59,135 nt of DNA from Porphyromonas gulae DSM 15663 (GCF_000378065.1 NZ_KB899160.1:1-59135), one strand, 5' to 3'. Positions 17,829 through 27,585 are shown, counted from the first letter of the stretch. A program made the numbers and translations. The notes: generated from the letters alone by a model not told the origin.

Positions 17829-18074
17829 CTGATGTCCCATGCATTTTTGGTCTGAGAACTGCTATACGAAGGGAGAGCTATCGGATGATGGGAGCAGAGT
17901 ACATGCGGTCAGATCACGGTGCCTCTTATTCTACGTAACCTTTGTAAAGTCCGATTCGGGTCAAAGATCTGCTTTCGTCATAGGACTTTTCGGAAATCTG
18001 CAAGGCCTTTGCTTTTAGGGTATTACCCCCAGACGGCATCGAGTGTTTTAGGCGGAAAAGTCCGCTTTGTTTCG

Positions 18075-18082
18075 TACTTTTG
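18075..18082 (+). promoter_or_regulatory. -7 box (TACTTTTG) upstream of aspS
   Basis: Exact TAnnTTTG match, 41 nt before the aspS ATG. TTTA at 18047-18050 is 24 nt upstream, slightly too far for a standard -33 element. It could drive the long aspS-to-secG gene run. Confidence 0.5.
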
Positions 18083-18123
18083 TTCCACAAAATCAATCAT
18101 AAATAGAAGAACCCCTTATCATT

Positions 18124-19887
18124 ATGTACAGAACAAATACTTGTGGCGAGTTGCGCCTTTCTCATCTGCAACAAACCGTTACCCTCTGCGGTTGGGTACA
18201 GCGCGTGCGCCGCATGGGCGGCATGACCTTTGTAGATCTGCGCGATCGCTACGGTACTACGCAGTTGGTTTTCAACCGTGATTCGGCACCTGCCGAACTA
18301 TGCGACCGCGCCGAAGACTTGGGACGTGAGTGGGTGATCCGCACCACGGGCACCGTCATGGAACGCTCCAGCAAAAATCCGAATATCCCCACCGGAGATA
18401 TAGAGATAGCAGTCGGAGAAATGGATGTGCTGAACCGCTCCGAAGTGCCGCCTTTCACCATCGAAGACGAAACGGACGGAGGCGATGACCTCCGCATGAA
18501 ATATCGCTACCTCGACCTGCGCCGGCACTGTGTACGCTCCAATATGGAACTGCGCCACCAGATGGCTCTGGAGGTGAGGAAGTATCTCGACGGCGAGGGA
18601 TTCCTCGAAGTGGAGACTCCCATGCTGATCAAGTCCACGCCGGAGGGTGCCCGCGACTTTGTCGTGCCCTCTCGGATGAATCCCGGCCAGTTCTACGCTC
18701 TCCCCCAATCGCCTCAGACCTTCAAGCAGCTACTGATGGTAAGCGGCTTCGACCGCTACTTCCAGATCGTGAAGTGCTTCCGCGACGAAGACCTCCGCGC
18801 CGACCGCCAGCCTGAGTTCACGCAGATCGACTGCGAGATGAGCTTCGTGGAGCAGGAGGATGTGCTATCCACCTTCGAGGGTATGGCCAAGCATCTCTTC
18901 CGTACCATCCGCCACGTGGAGATTGCGGAGGCTTTCCCCCGTATGACGTGGCACGATGCCATGAAGTACTACGGCTCGGACAAGCCCGATACGCGCTTCG
19001 GAATGCTCTTCGTAGAGCTGATGGATGTGCTGAAAGGCCACGGCTTCAGCGTATTCGACTCCGCAGCTTATATCGGAGGTATCTGTGCCAAGGGGGCTGC
19101 CTCTTACACCCGTAAGCAACTCGATGCACTGACGGACTTCGTGAAGCGTCCGCAGGTGGGAGCCAAAGGGATGGTATATGCCCGTGTGGAAGCGGACGGC
19201 AGCGTCAAGAGCAGCGTGGACAAATTCTACACACAGGAGACGCTCCAAGAGCTTCGCCGAACGATGGAGGCAGAGCCGGGCGATCTGATTCTGATCCTGA
19301 GCGGAGACGACATCATGAAGACGCGCAAGCAGCTGTGCGAACTGCGCCTCGAAGTGGGTTCTCAGCTCGGCCTGCGCGATAAGAATAAATTCTCCTGCCT
19401 CTGGGTCGTGGACTTCCCCCTCTTCGAATGGGATGAGGAAACGAAGCGATTCTACGCCATGCACCACCCCTTCACCAGTCCGAAGCCGGAGGATATCCCT
19501 CTGCTCGATACCGATCCGGGTGCCGTGCGTGCCAATGCCTACGATATGGTGATCAACGGTGTCGAAGTCGGAGGTGGTTCCATTCGTATTCACGACAGTG
19601 CCCTGCAGCAGAAAATGTTCGAGTTGCTCGGCTTCACACCGGAGAAAGCACAGGAGCAGTTCGGCTTCCTGATGAATGCCTTCAAGTACGGAGCACCTCC
19701 TCACGGCGGATTGGCCTACGGCTTAGACCGCTGGGTATCGCTCTTCGCCGGTTTGGACAGCATCCGCGACTGCATCGCCTTCCCGAAGAACAATGCCGGT
19801 CGGGATGTCATGATCGACGCCCCCTCTGTCATTGATGAGGCACAGCTCCAAGAGCTATTTTTGGAACTGATACCGAACGAGAACTAA
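18124..19887 (+). CDS. aspS: Aspartyl-tRNA synthetase
   Basis: Class II aminoacyl-tRNA synthetase that charges tRNA-Asp. The 587 residues fit the bacterial type. The OB-fold anticodon-binding domain is residues 1-110 ([19 protein letters not shown]). Motif 2 is [16 protein letters not shown] (219-234). Motif 3 is GLAYGLDRW, with its arginine at about 536. The bacterial GAD insertion lies between motifs 2 and 3. nspC begins 9 nt after the stop codon. Confidence 0.97.
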   Translation: MYRTNTCGELRLSHLQQTVTLCGWVQRVRRMGGMTFVDLRDRYGTTQLVFNRDSAPAELCDRAEDLGREWVIRTTGTVMERSSKNPNIPTGDIEIAVGEMDVLNRSEVPPFTIEDETDGGDDLRMKYRYLDLRRHCVRSNMELRHQMALEVRKYLDGEGFLEVETPMLIKSTPEGARDFVVPSRMNPGQFYALPQSPQTFKQLLMVSGFDRYFQIVKCFRDEDLRADRQPEFTQIDCEMSFVEQEDVLSTFEGMAKHLFRTIRHVEIAEAFPRMTWHDAMKYYGSDKPDTRFGMLFVELMDVLKGHGFSVFDSAAYIGGICAKGAASYTRKQLDALTDFVKRPQVGAKGMVYARVEADGSVKSSVDKFYTQETLQELRRTMEAEPGDLILILSGDDIMKTRKQLCELRLEVGSQLGLRDKNKFSCLWVVDFPLFEWDEETKRFYAMHHPFTSPKPEDIPLLDTDPGAVRANAYDMVINGVEVGGGSIRIHDSALQQKMFELLGFTPEKAQEQFGFLMNAFKYGAPPHGGLAYGLDRWVSLFAGLDSIRDCIAFPKNNAGRDVMIDAPSVIDEAQLQELFLELIPNEN

Positions 19888-19896
19888 TCCTGAGAG

Positions 19897-21033
19897 ATGG
19901 CAAGATACCACGACATAGCATCTCCGGCCTACGTACTGGAAGAAGATCTGCTCAGGCGCAATCTGTCCCTGATCGCGTCCGTAGCCGACCGTACGGGTGT
20001 GGAGATCATCCTCGCATTCAAGGCTTATGCCCTCTGGCGCACCTTCCCGATCATCAGGGAATACGTACCCCACAGTACGGCCAGCTCCATATGGGAAGCC
20101 CGCCTTGCCTTCGAAGAGATGGGCGCACCGGCTCATACATTCAGCCCGGCTTATACGCCGCAGGAGTTTCCGGAGATACTGCGCTATAGCAGCCACGTCA
20201 CGTTCAACTCCCTCAGCCAGTACCGCCTGCTCTCTCCCATGGTGAAGAACGTAGGCGTATCGCTCGGACTCAGGATCAACCCCGAATACTCGGCCGTAGA
20301 GACCGCTCTTTACAATCCCTGTGCACCGGGTTCGCGTTTCGGTGTATCGGCTTCCGAGCTGGGCGACACCCTGCCGGAGGATATCGAGGGCCTGCACTTT
20401 CATACGCTTTGCGAGAGTACAAGCTATGAACTGGAGAAGACCCTCAAGATCATTGAGGATCGCTTCGCTTCCGTGCTGGAGCAAGCGCGTTGGCTCAATA
20501 TGGGCGGCGGCCACCTGATGACCCGTCGGGACTATGACGTGGAGCACCTCGTGCAAGTGCTGAACGACTTCTCCCGTCGCCACCCCCATCTGCATCTTAT
20601 CATGGAGCCGGGCAGTGCTTTCGGCTGGCAGACGGGGTTCCTCAAGAGCACGGTGGTGGACATCGTAGAGCATCAGGGCATTGCCACTGCTATCGTGGAC
20701 GTATCCTTCACCTGTCACATGCCGGACTGTCTGGAGATGCCTTACAAACCCGTCATTCGTGGAGCACATCAGGAGCCGGTACCCGGACTGCCCACATACA
20801 GGATAGGCGGATGCAGCTGTCTGAGCGGCGACTTCATTGGCGACTGGAGCTTCGACCGGCCGTTGCAGGTGGGCGATGAACTGATATTCGAGGACATGCT
20901 CCACTACACGACTGTGAAGACGACCATGTTCAACGGGGTACGCCATCCAGACATCGTACTGCTGCGTACCGATGGGAAGAAAGAGGTATTGCGCCGATTC
21001 GATTATGAGGATTACAAGAACAGAATGAACTAA
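19897..21033 (+). CDS. nspC: Carboxynorspermidine/carboxyspermidine decarboxylase
   Basis: PLP-dependent fold III decarboxylase that releases CO2 from carboxyspermidine or carboxynorspermidine. This is the final step of the spermidine route that avoids decarboxylated SAM. The PLP lysine is Lys42 (LAFKAYALW). The active-site region CSCLSGD has Cys306 and Cys308, and the GSAFGW and FHTLCES segments are typical. The 378 residues match the family. It sits 9 nt behind aspS and ahead of ftsY. The partner carboxyspermidine dehydrogenase is not seen here. With aguA and aguB at 27.9-29.8 kb it makes part of a complete agmatine-to-spermidine path. Confidence 0.93.
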   Translation: MARYHDIASPAYVLEEDLLRRNLSLIASVADRTGVEIILAFKAYALWRTFPIIREYVPHSTASSIWEARLAFEEMGAPAHTFSPAYTPQEFPEILRYSSHVTFNSLSQYRLLSPMVKNVGVSLGLRINPEYSAVETALYNPCAPGSRFGVSASELGDTLPEDIEGLHFHTLCESTSYELEKTLKIIEDRFASVLEQARWLNMGGGHLMTRRDYDVEHLVQVLNDFSRRHPHLHLIMEPGSAFGWQTGFLKSTVVDIVEHQGIATAIVDVSFTCHMPDCLEMPYKPVIRGAHQEPVPGLPTYRIGGCSCLSGDFIGDWSFDRPLQVGDELIFEDMLHYTTVKTTMFNGVRHPDIVLLRTDGKKEVLRRFDYEDYKNRMN

Positions 21034-21059
21034 GGAAGAGATATAACAGCATATACGAT

Positions 21060-22013
21060 ATGGGATTATTCGGATTATTCTCGAAGAAGAAAAAGGAGAC
21101 TTTGGACGAAGGCCTGTCCAAGACCAAAGAAAACGTATTCGCCAAGATCACTCGTGCCGTAGCCGGTAAGAGCAAAGTGGACGATGAGGTCTTGGACGAA
21201 TTGGAAAACGTGCTGGTGACTTCGGATGTAGGCGTCGATACCACGCTCAAGATCATCAAGCGTATAGAGGAACGAGTGGCTCGCGACAAATACGTTTCCA
21301 CTTCCGAACTGACGGCTATCCTCCGTCAGGAGATCGCCTCGCTGCTCACGGAGAACGGATCGGCCGATGGCGACAACTTCGACATACCCTCCGGTACCAA
21401 ACCTTATGTGATCATGGTAGTAGGCGTAAACGGCGTAGGCAAGACCACGACCATCGGCAAGCTGGCACATCGCTTTCGTCAGGCCGGCAAGAGTGTCGTG
21501 CTCGGAGCTGCCGATACTTTCCGTGCTGCGGCCGTAGAGCAGTTGGAGATCTGGTCGGAGCGAGTTGGAGTACCTATCATTAAGCAACAGATGGGTAGCG
21601 ACCCCGCTTCGGTGGCTTATGACACGGTCAGTTCGGCCGTGGCCAACGGCGTCGATGTCGTGATCATCGATACGGCCGGACGTCTGCACAATAAGGTGAA
21701 TCTGATGAACGAGCTGACGAAGATCAAGCGTGTGATGCAGAAGGTAGTGCCCGATGCTCCGCATGAGATCCTATTGGTATTGGACGGATCCACCGGTCAG
21801 AACGCCTTCGAACAGGCAAGGCAGTTCACCGCAGCGACTGAAGTGAATGCCCTCGCCGTGACCAAACTCGACGGCACGGCTAAGGGCGGTGTGGTCATCG
21901 GCATATCCGATCAGTTCAAGATACCGGTGAAGTACATCGGCTTGGGTGAGGGCATGGACGACCTACAGATCTTCCGTAAGAAAGAATTCGTGGACTCTCT
22001 CTTTGGCGAATGA
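21060..22013 (+). CDS. ftsY: Signal recognition particle receptor FtsY
   Basis: SRP-family GTPase that docks SRP-ribosome complexes at the inner membrane. The 317-residue protein has a short basic N terminus (SKKKKE) in place of the long acidic domain of E. coli. The NG domain shows GVNGVGKTT (122-130), DTAGR (204-208) and TKLDGTAKGG (from 268). The stop codon overlaps the rimO start in ATGA. Confidence 0.97.
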   Translation: MGLFGLFSKKKKETLDEGLSKTKENVFAKITRAVAGKSKVDDEVLDELENVLVTSDVGVDTTLKIIKRIEERVARDKYVSTSELTAILRQEIASLLTENGSADGDNFDIPSGTKPYVIMVVGVNGVGKTTTIGKLAHRFRQAGKSVVLGAADTFRAAAVEQLEIWSERVGVPIIKQQMGSDPASVAYDTVSSAVANGVDVVIIDTAGRLHNKVNLMNELTKIKRVMQKVVPDAPHEILLVLDGSTGQNAFEQARQFTAATEVNALAVTKLDGTAKGGVVIGISDQFKIPVKYIGLGEGMDDLQIFRKKEFVDSLFGE

Positions 22014-23314
22014 GAAGAAACAGAGTAGACGTCATTACGCTTGGGTGCTCCAAGAATCTGGTGGACAGCGAGGTGCTGATGCGCCAGTTCCTGTCCAACG
22101 GCTATACAGTGCATCATGATCCGGCTTCGGTATGCGGCGAGATCGTCGTGGTGAATACCTGCGGATTTATAGGCGATGCACAGGAGGAGTCTGTCAATAC
22201 CATTCTGGAGATGGTGGAGGCGAAGAAGGCCGGACGGATCGGTCAGCTGTATGTAATGGGCTGTTTGAGCGAGCGGTTTCGGGAGGATCTGAAGAAAGAG
22301 ATACCCGAAGTAGATGCTTACTACGGCAAGTTCGACTGGAAGCAGCTCATTTCCCATTTGGGGAAGTCTTATTATGCCGAGGCGGAGAACAGGCGCAAAC
22401 TGACCACGCCGCGGCATTATGCCTATCTGAAAATATCCGAGGGCTGCGATCGTAGCTGTTCGTACTGCGCCATACCGATTATCACCGGCCGGCATCGGTC
22501 GCGCCCGATGGAGGACTTAGTCGAAGAGGTACGGATGCTCGTAAAGCATGGTACTCGGGAGTTCCAACTGATCGCTCAGGATCTTACTTTCTACGGCCTC
22601 GACCTGTACGGAGCCAACCGTCTGGCAGAACTGACAGCTCGTTTGTCCGACATCAAAGGGGTCGAGTGGCTTCGACTCCATTATGCTTATCCGGCACAGT
22701 TTCCTTTGGATCTCTTGCCTGTGATGCGTGAGCGGCCTAACGTCTGCAAATACCTCGACATGGCTCTGCAGCACATTAGCGATCCGATGCTCAGACTGAT
22801 GCGCAGGCGCATTACCAAGGCGGAGACCTACCGTCTGATCCAAAGGATCCGAACGGAAGTACCCGGTATCCATCTGCGTACTACGCTGATGACCGGCCAC
22901 CCGGGCGAGACGGAGAAGGACTTCGAGGAGTTGCTGCAGTTCGTGCGAGACATCCGATTCGAACGGTTAGGGGCATTCACCTATTCGCACGAGAGCGGCA
23001 CCTACTGCGACAAGAACTATCAAGACGATATACCCGAATCCGTCAAGCAGGAACGTCTTGGCGAACTGATGGCCGTGCAGGAACGTATCTCTGCCGCTCA
23101 TAACGAGGCGAAGATCGGCAGCCGCCTGCGCGTGATCATAGACCGTGCGGAAGATGGGTTCTATGTGGGGCGGACGGAATACGATTCGCCTGAGGTCGAT
23201 CCCGAGGTACTGATCCCGTTCGTCTCCGGTCAGGAGTTGAAACCCGGGCGGTTTTATATGGTGGAAGTGACCGGTGCAGAGCCTTTCGATCTCTATGCAC
23301 GTATAGTGGACTGA
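22010..23314 (+). CDS. rimO: Ribosomal protein S12 methylthiotransferase
   Basis: Radical-SAM enzyme that methylthiolates an aspartate of ribosomal protein S12. The N-terminal UPF0004 domain binds an iron-sulfur cluster through Cys13, Cys51 and Cys85. The radical-SAM motif is Cys146, Cys150 and Cys153 (CDRSCSYC). The IITGRHRSRPMEDL segment and the C-terminal TRAM domain (about 365-434) distinguish it from MiaB. It overlaps ftsY by 4 nt. Confidence 0.95.
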   Translation: MRRNRVDVITLGCSKNLVDSEVLMRQFLSNGYTVHHDPASVCGEIVVVNTCGFIGDAQEESVNTILEMVEAKKAGRIGQLYVMGCLSERFREDLKKEIPEVDAYYGKFDWKQLISHLGKSYYAEAENRRKLTTPRHYAYLKISEGCDRSCSYCAIPIITGRHRSRPMEDLVEEVRMLVKHGTREFQLIAQDLTFYGLDLYGANRLAELTARLSDIKGVEWLRLHYAYPAQFPLDLLPVMRERPNVCKYLDMALQHISDPMLRLMRRRITKAETYRLIQRIRTEVPGIHLRTTLMTGHPGETEKDFEELLQFVRDIRFERLGAFTYSHESGTYCDKNYQDDIPESVKQERLGELMAVQERISAAHNEAKIGSRLRVIIDRAEDGFYVGRTEYDSPEVDPEVLIPFVSGQELKPGRFYMVEVTGAEPFDLYARIVD

Positions 23315-23350
23315 TAAAACCCCTCCTACCGAAACCAAAAGCAGAACCGG

Positions 23351-24619
23351 ATGATACAACAGGAACTTTGGATTGCGCAGTTGGCCACGGCCTCAGGTGT
23401 CGATGTATCGACCTCGAACGAACTATGGTCTCATTACTGTCGTTTGATGGGTCAGTTCCTCTCCAAGGGGGACGCCGTAAGGCAGGATGGTATAGGCTTG
23501 TGGCAGGCTGTGAAGGCGGATGAATATGTAGGAATCCGCCCGGATGGCTCACGCGTGCTGGTGCCACCGAGGATAGAACTCCGGCTGACGTCTTCGAGTT
23601 CCTCCGCCATCCGAGAGACGATCCCTCATGCCCTTATAGACTTGGTACCCTATACGGAGGAAGTCGTGATGCGCTGGTGGAAGGCTATCCCCGAACTGCT
23701 TTCGGAGCTTCTCCGAAGAGGTCATCCCGTTTCCTGGTCGCAGTTCGGACGCTTCGAGCCGGTGAAAGAAGGCGATGACCTGACAGGATACCGCTTCATC
23801 GCGGAGGGGGAGTTGTCGGAGGTGCTCAACAGACCTTTCTCCATGTTCCCCCAAGTCGATTTGTTGCCGACCGCTGAGATACCCGATACCATCACCAAAC
23901 CGCTTGTCGAAGAAGGGGTTTCGTTCGTTTCATTGCACGAAGAGAGCCAAGAGGAAGTCGCAGAGCCTCAAGAGATCCCCGTCCCTGCCGAAAGCGATAC
24001 CGATACATCGGTACAGACGGAAGATGATATACTTCCTACACCTGCCGAGGAGAAAGCCTTGACGGAGGAGCCGCTTCCCGATACGGAAGAGGTACCGCAG
24101 CCGGCAGCGAAGGAGCCTTCCGCCCCGACCGAAGAGCCGGCGGAGAAGAAAGAGAGGGGGCAAAAGAGCAGGAGGACGACCGCTATTGTCTTCCTGACAG
24201 TCCTGATATTGGGTGCCGCTGCGGCATACTTGCTACTGTATCGGATGCCTGTCCTCTCGACAAAAGAGCCGACCCGACAAGAACCTCCCGTCCGGATGTC
24301 TTCACCCGTGGATACGACCGCCAAGACGACCGATACGGTAAAGACCGTACCTGCCGCGACGGATCTCGGCCGGATCGTTATCCGCAAAGGGGACATTTTG
24401 GCCCGCATCGCCTTGGAGAAGTATGGCGACCGCGTATTCTGGGTCTATATATATGAAGAGAACAAAGAGAAAATCGCAGATCCCAACAACATCCCTTTGG
24501 GTACGGAGCTGGTACTTCCTTTGCCTGAGAAGTACGGGATAGATGCAGCCGATACGGCTTCGTTGAGAAGAGCTTTGTCCCTTCAGTTCCGGATAGGAAT
24601 GAGGGAAGGACGGCAGTAG
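23351..24619 (+). CDS. Membrane protein with HU-like N-terminal domains and a C-terminal LysM domain
   Basis: A 422-residue protein with an odd domain mix. Residues about 1-80 and 92-170 each resemble HU/IHF-like folds (GIGLWQAVKADEYVGIRPDGSRVLVPP; SWSQFGRFEPVKEGDDLTGYRF). An acidic, Pro/Glu-rich linker follows (195-270), then a basic stop and one membrane helix (276-297). A LysM domain lies at about 341-391 (VIRKGDILARIALEKYGD, LVLPLP). The topology would put the HU-like part in the cytoplasm and LysM in the periplasm, where it could bind peptidoglycan. HU-type assignment is by pattern only. It lies between rimO and the sigma54 activator. Confidence 0.7.
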   Translation: MIQQELWIAQLATASGVDVSTSNELWSHYCRLMGQFLSKGDAVRQDGIGLWQAVKADEYVGIRPDGSRVLVPPRIELRLTSSSSSAIRETIPHALIDLVPYTEEVVMRWWKAIPELLSELLRRGHPVSWSQFGRFEPVKEGDDLTGYRFIAEGELSEVLNRPFSMFPQVDLLPTAEIPDTITKPLVEEGVSFVSLHEESQEEVAEPQEIPVPAESDTDTSVQTEDDILPTPAEEKALTEEPLPDTEEVPQPAAKEPSAPTEEPAEKKERGQKSRRTTAIVFLTVLILGAAAAYLLLYRMPVLSTKEPTRQEPPVRMSSPVDTTAKTTDTVKTVPAATDLGRIVIRKGDILARIALEKYGDRVFWVYIYEENKEKIADPNNIPLGTELVLPLPEKYGIDAADTASLRRALSLQFRIGMREGRQ

Positions 24620-24633
24620 CGTCGGGGTTTTTC

Positions 24634-24641
24634 TAATTTTG
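24634..24641 (+). promoter_or_regulatory. -7 box (TAATTTTG) five bases before the sigma54 activator start
   Basis: TAATTTTG ends 5 nt before the ATG at 24647. Use of this box would give a leaderless mRNA. The same octamer precedes prmC in the same arrangement. Confidence 0.35.
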
Positions 24642-24646
24642 TGGCC

Positions 24647-25900
24647 ATGAGCACCAATATAGATGTACAACAGATCAAACAGCGTTTCGGCATCATCGGC
24701 AGCAGTCCGCTGATGGAACATGCCATCCGAGTGGCAGCGCAGGTGGCTCCTACCGACATGTCCGTCCTCGTGACGGGGGAGAGCGGTTCGGGGAAAGAGT
24801 TCTTCCCACAGATAATCCACTACTACAGTGCCCGGAAACATCATAGCTACATTGCCGTTAATTGCGGAGCCATCCCTGAAGGAACCATCGACTCCGAGCT
24901 GTTCGGACACCGCAAAGGTTCCTTCACCGGAGCGGTATCGGACCGCAAGGGCTACTTCGAAGAAGCATCCGGCGGCACGATCTTTCTGGACGAAGTGGGC
25001 GAACTGCCTTTGCCTACACAGGCGAGGCTGCTCAGGGTGCTGGAGACGGGCGAGTTTATCCCCGTAGGAGCCAGCCAGTCGCAGAAGACGGATGTCCGTA
25101 TCGTAGCGGCGACGAACGTAAACCTGAAGGAGGCGGTAGCGAACGGGAAGTTCCGGGAAGACCTCTTCTTCCGTCTCAATACGGTACCGATCGAGGTGCC
25201 TGCGCTGCGTATGCGACCGGACGACGTGCCCTTGCTTTTCCGCCGTTTTGCCGCTGACAGCGCGGAGAAGTACCAGATGCCACCGCTGCGCCTCTCGGAC
25301 GAAGCCCGTACCATATTGATGCGTTACCGCTGGCCCGGCAATGTGCGAGAGCTGCGCAATATAACCGACAGGCTGAGCATCCTCGAGGAGGAGCGGACGG
25401 TATCGGCAGAGACTATCACTCGCTATTTGGACGCAGGGGGGATGCAGGACTTCCACCCCGTGGTGATCCGGCGGAACGAACCGACCGAAGCAGACAAACA
25501 AATCCCCCATTACGAGCGCGAGATCATCTACCAAGTGCTATACGATATGAAGAAAGAGATAGCCGATCTGAAAGGAATGATGAACCGCTTGGCGCACCAC
25601 GAACAGCCCTCATGGTCTGTGGGAACGGACGTCTGGGGCGGTGACGACAAGCGCAATGCGGACGCCAAGTGGGGCGTCAGCACGCATACGTCCCCCATCG
25701 CGGAAGCAGTAGACCCCGTGGAGCCGATACAGGAAGCCAGCGAATACACCGAGGATCCGATTTCGCTGGAGGAGGTGGAGAGGAAAATGATCTCCCGCGC
25801 ACTGGAACGCCACGGCGGCAAGCGCAAGCAGACGGCCGAGGAACTGAAGATTTCGGAGCGGACACTATACCGTAAAATCAAGGAGTATGGACTGGAATAG
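24647..25900 (+). CDS. Sigma54-dependent transcriptional activator (AAA+), no receiver domain
   Basis: A 417-residue enhancer-binding protein that would open RpoN promoters. The AAA+ domain starts almost at once. Walker A is GESGSGKE (44-51), the sigma54-contact loop is GSFTGA (91-96, Ser in place of the usual Ala), Walker B is TIFLDEVGE (111-119) and the arginine-finger region is FREDLFFRLN. A Fis-type helix-turn-helix ends the protein (about 380-417). No response-regulator or GAF domain is present, so signal input is by another route. An in-frame GTG at 24641 would add two residues. It overlaps lptE by 14 nt. Confidence 0.92.
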   Translation: MSTNIDVQQIKQRFGIIGSSPLMEHAIRVAAQVAPTDMSVLVTGESGSGKEFFPQIIHYYSARKHHSYIAVNCGAIPEGTIDSELFGHRKGSFTGAVSDRKGYFEEASGGTIFLDEVGELPLPTQARLLRVLETGEFIPVGASQSQKTDVRIVAATNVNLKEAVANGKFREDLFFRLNTVPIEVPALRMRPDDVPLLFRRFAADSAEKYQMPPLRLSDEARTILMRYRWPGNVRELRNITDRLSILEEERTVSAETITRYLDAGGMQDFHPVVIRRNEPTEADKQIPHYEREIIYQVLYDMKKEIADLKGMMNRLAHHEQPSWSVGTDVWGGDDKRNADAKWGVSTHTSPIAEAVDPVEPIQEASEYTEDPISLEEVERKMISRALERHGGKRKQTAEELKISERTLYRKIKEYGLE

Positions 25901-26426
25901 AACCCTTGGGCGATACAGCCTTTCCGCTTTTGTGGCAGTGCTCATTGTCCTGCTGACCTGCTCGGCATGCAGCATCTCCTACAGCTTCAACGGAGGAGCT
26001 TTGGACTATAGCCGCGTGAAAACGCTTTATATGCCGGATGTGACCAATCAGGCCACCCGTGTATATCCTCCGTTGGCGCAGAATATGACTGAAGCCCTGC
26101 AAAACCATTTTACGCGCCGCACCAAGCTCGAAATGGCACGAACCAACGATGCCGACATGATCATCGAGGTGGTGATCACTAATTACGACCTCGCTCCCCT
26201 CGCCGTGCAGGACAACGATCTGGCCGCACGTACCAAGGTAACCTTATCCATTCAGGTGCACTACGAGAACAAGGCCTTCCCCGAACAGAGCTTCGATCGG
26301 GATTTTACGTCCTCCACAGACTTCGACAGCGGCCAGGATCTGGTGACGGTACAGGACGCCCTGCTGGCCAATATGGTCGAGGACCTGGTGAAGCAGGTGT
26401 ATAACGCTACGGTAGAGAACTGGTAA
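25887..26426 (+). CDS. lptE: LptE-like LPS assembly lipoprotein
   Basis: A 179-residue protein of the Bacteroidetes LptE family, the outer-membrane lipoprotein that plugs LptD during LPS insertion. An N-terminal hydrophobic signal runs to LLTCSAC, with Cys25 or Cys28 as candidate lipidation site. YSFNGGALDYSRVKTLYMPDVTNQA is the family opening, in which early beta strands are followed by RTKLEM and QDALLANMVEDLVKQVYNATVENW. The start lies inside the sigma54 activator gene. The lptE, TPR-like gene and secG group is an envelope-biogenesis set. Confidence 0.88.
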   Translation: MDWNRTLGRYSLSAFVAVLIVLLTCSACSISYSFNGGALDYSRVKTLYMPDVTNQATRVYPPLAQNMTEALQNHFTRRTKLEMARTNDADMIIEVVITNYDLAPLAVQDNDLAARTKVTLSIQVHYENKAFPEQSFDRDFTSSTDFDSGQDLVTVQDALLANMVEDLVKQVYNATVENW

Positions 26427-26438
26427 TCCTCCCCCACT

Positions 26439-27146
26439 ATGACGACTAACGACCTGTATGCCTACATGGAGCACCCCTCCCGACTCTCGGCCGCCACGCT
26501 GCCCGAGATGAAAGCCCTGTACGAGGCCTATCCCTACTGCTCCACCTTCGTCTTCCTATACCTATATAATATGTATGTGGTGCAGGACGTGCGCTATGCT
26601 TCGGAGCTGCGCCGGCTGGCGCCCTATCTGCCGGACAGGCGCAAGCTGTACCTGCTCGTGGAGCAATATACGCATCCGGAGCAGCTACAACCTGCCTCGG
26701 CCGACAAGGAGCCGGACGCCTTCTCGCTCATCGATGACTTCCTCGACGAAATGACCCGAAGCGGGGCCGACCTGCCTTCGGAGATCTCCTACGGAGGAGA
26801 CAGCGGTATCGCTTCGGCTTCGGACTACTTCGCCGCCACGGCACCTGCCGATCAGGCCGAATCGTCCCATAGCGTGCCGGTCTTGTCCGTGCAGGCAGCC
26901 GACACACCGCCTGAGAGCACGCCTCCGGCAGCCAAGGATCCGGCCCCGATCGTCCCGGCGGACGAGCTGGACGAAGGGCTCTTCACCGAAACCCTCGCGC
27001 GTATATACATCAAGCAGGGACGTTACGATAAGGCACTGAGGATAATTCGTACCATTAGTTTGAATTATCCGGAAAAAAACCTTTACTTTGCGGATCAAAT
27101 TCGATTCTTAGAGAAGTTGATTATTAACGACAAAAACAAACTATAA
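26439..27146 (+). CDS. Conserved Bacteroidetes protein with a degenerate C-terminal TPR
   Basis: A 235-residue protein of unknown function. The N terminus (1-75) is helical and aromatic-rich (AYPYCSTFVFLYLYNMY). A low-complexity Pro/Ala/Asp region spans about 125-175. The C terminus (about 181-235) looks like one or two TPR-type helix pairs (LARIYIKQGRYDKALRIIRT). Similar genes sit between lptE and secG in other Bacteroidales, as I recall. The start is 12 nt after lptE and the stop is 2 nt before secG, so co-expression with the export genes is likely. Confidence 0.75.
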   Translation: MTTNDLYAYMEHPSRLSAATLPEMKALYEAYPYCSTFVFLYLYNMYVVQDVRYASELRRLAPYLPDRRKLYLLVEQYTHPEQLQPASADKEPDAFSLIDDFLDEMTRSGADLPSEISYGGDSGIASASDYFAATAPADQAESSHSVPVLSVQAADTPPESTPPAAKDPAPIVPADELDEGLFTETLARIYIKQGRYDKALRIIRTISLNYPEKNLYFADQIRFLEKLIINDKNKL

Positions 27147-27148
27147 AG

Positions 27149-27535
27149 ATGTACATCGTACTGACTATTCTCATTCTGCTCATATCGCTCTTCCTTATTC
27201 TGGTCGTAGTGGTACAGAACTCCAAAGGGGGAGGCTTGGCAGCAGGCTTCGCATCCAGCAATCAGATCATGGGCGTCCGCAAGACTACCGATTTCCTCGA
27301 GAAAGCCACTTGGTGGTCGGCCGGTATTATTGCCGTTCTGGCGATCGTTTCTACTCACTTCCTCCACACAGGGAAAGCAGATGAAAGCCAAAACGTCATG
27401 AAGGAAACCCTGAACAAGAAGGTGAAAGAAGAAAAGAACTCTGCGGTGATCAACTTCGGCGGAGATGCCGCTGCTACGGAATCCGCCCAGCCCGCGACAG
27501 GAGAGACCACTCCCGAGGAGGGGCAGGCACAATAA
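27149..27535 (+). CDS. secG: Preprotein translocase subunit SecG
   Basis: Small inner-membrane partner of SecYE. The 128 residues contain two membrane helices (about 1-20 and 53-71) joined by the conserved cytoplasmic loop QNSKGGGLAAGFASSNQIMG and RKTTDFLEKATW. The C terminus is extended and charged, typical of Bacteroidetes SecG. It is the last gene of the long run and a hairpin follows. Confidence 0.95.
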   Translation: MYIVLTILILLISLFLILVVVVQNSKGGGLAAGFASSNQIMGVRKTTDFLEKATWWSAGIIAVLAIVSTHFLHTGKADESQNVMKETLNKKVKEEKNSAVINFGGDAAATESAQPATGETTPEEGQAQ

Positions 27536-27585
27536 GGAGGATCAGCCCTTTCTATATCCCTTGCAGGAGATAAGGGGATCGACAG

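Noticed and set aside
24302-25534. 410-codon minus-strand frame opposite the LysM protein and sigma54 activator
   Set aside because: It spans two well-supported genes on the other strand and has no family features.
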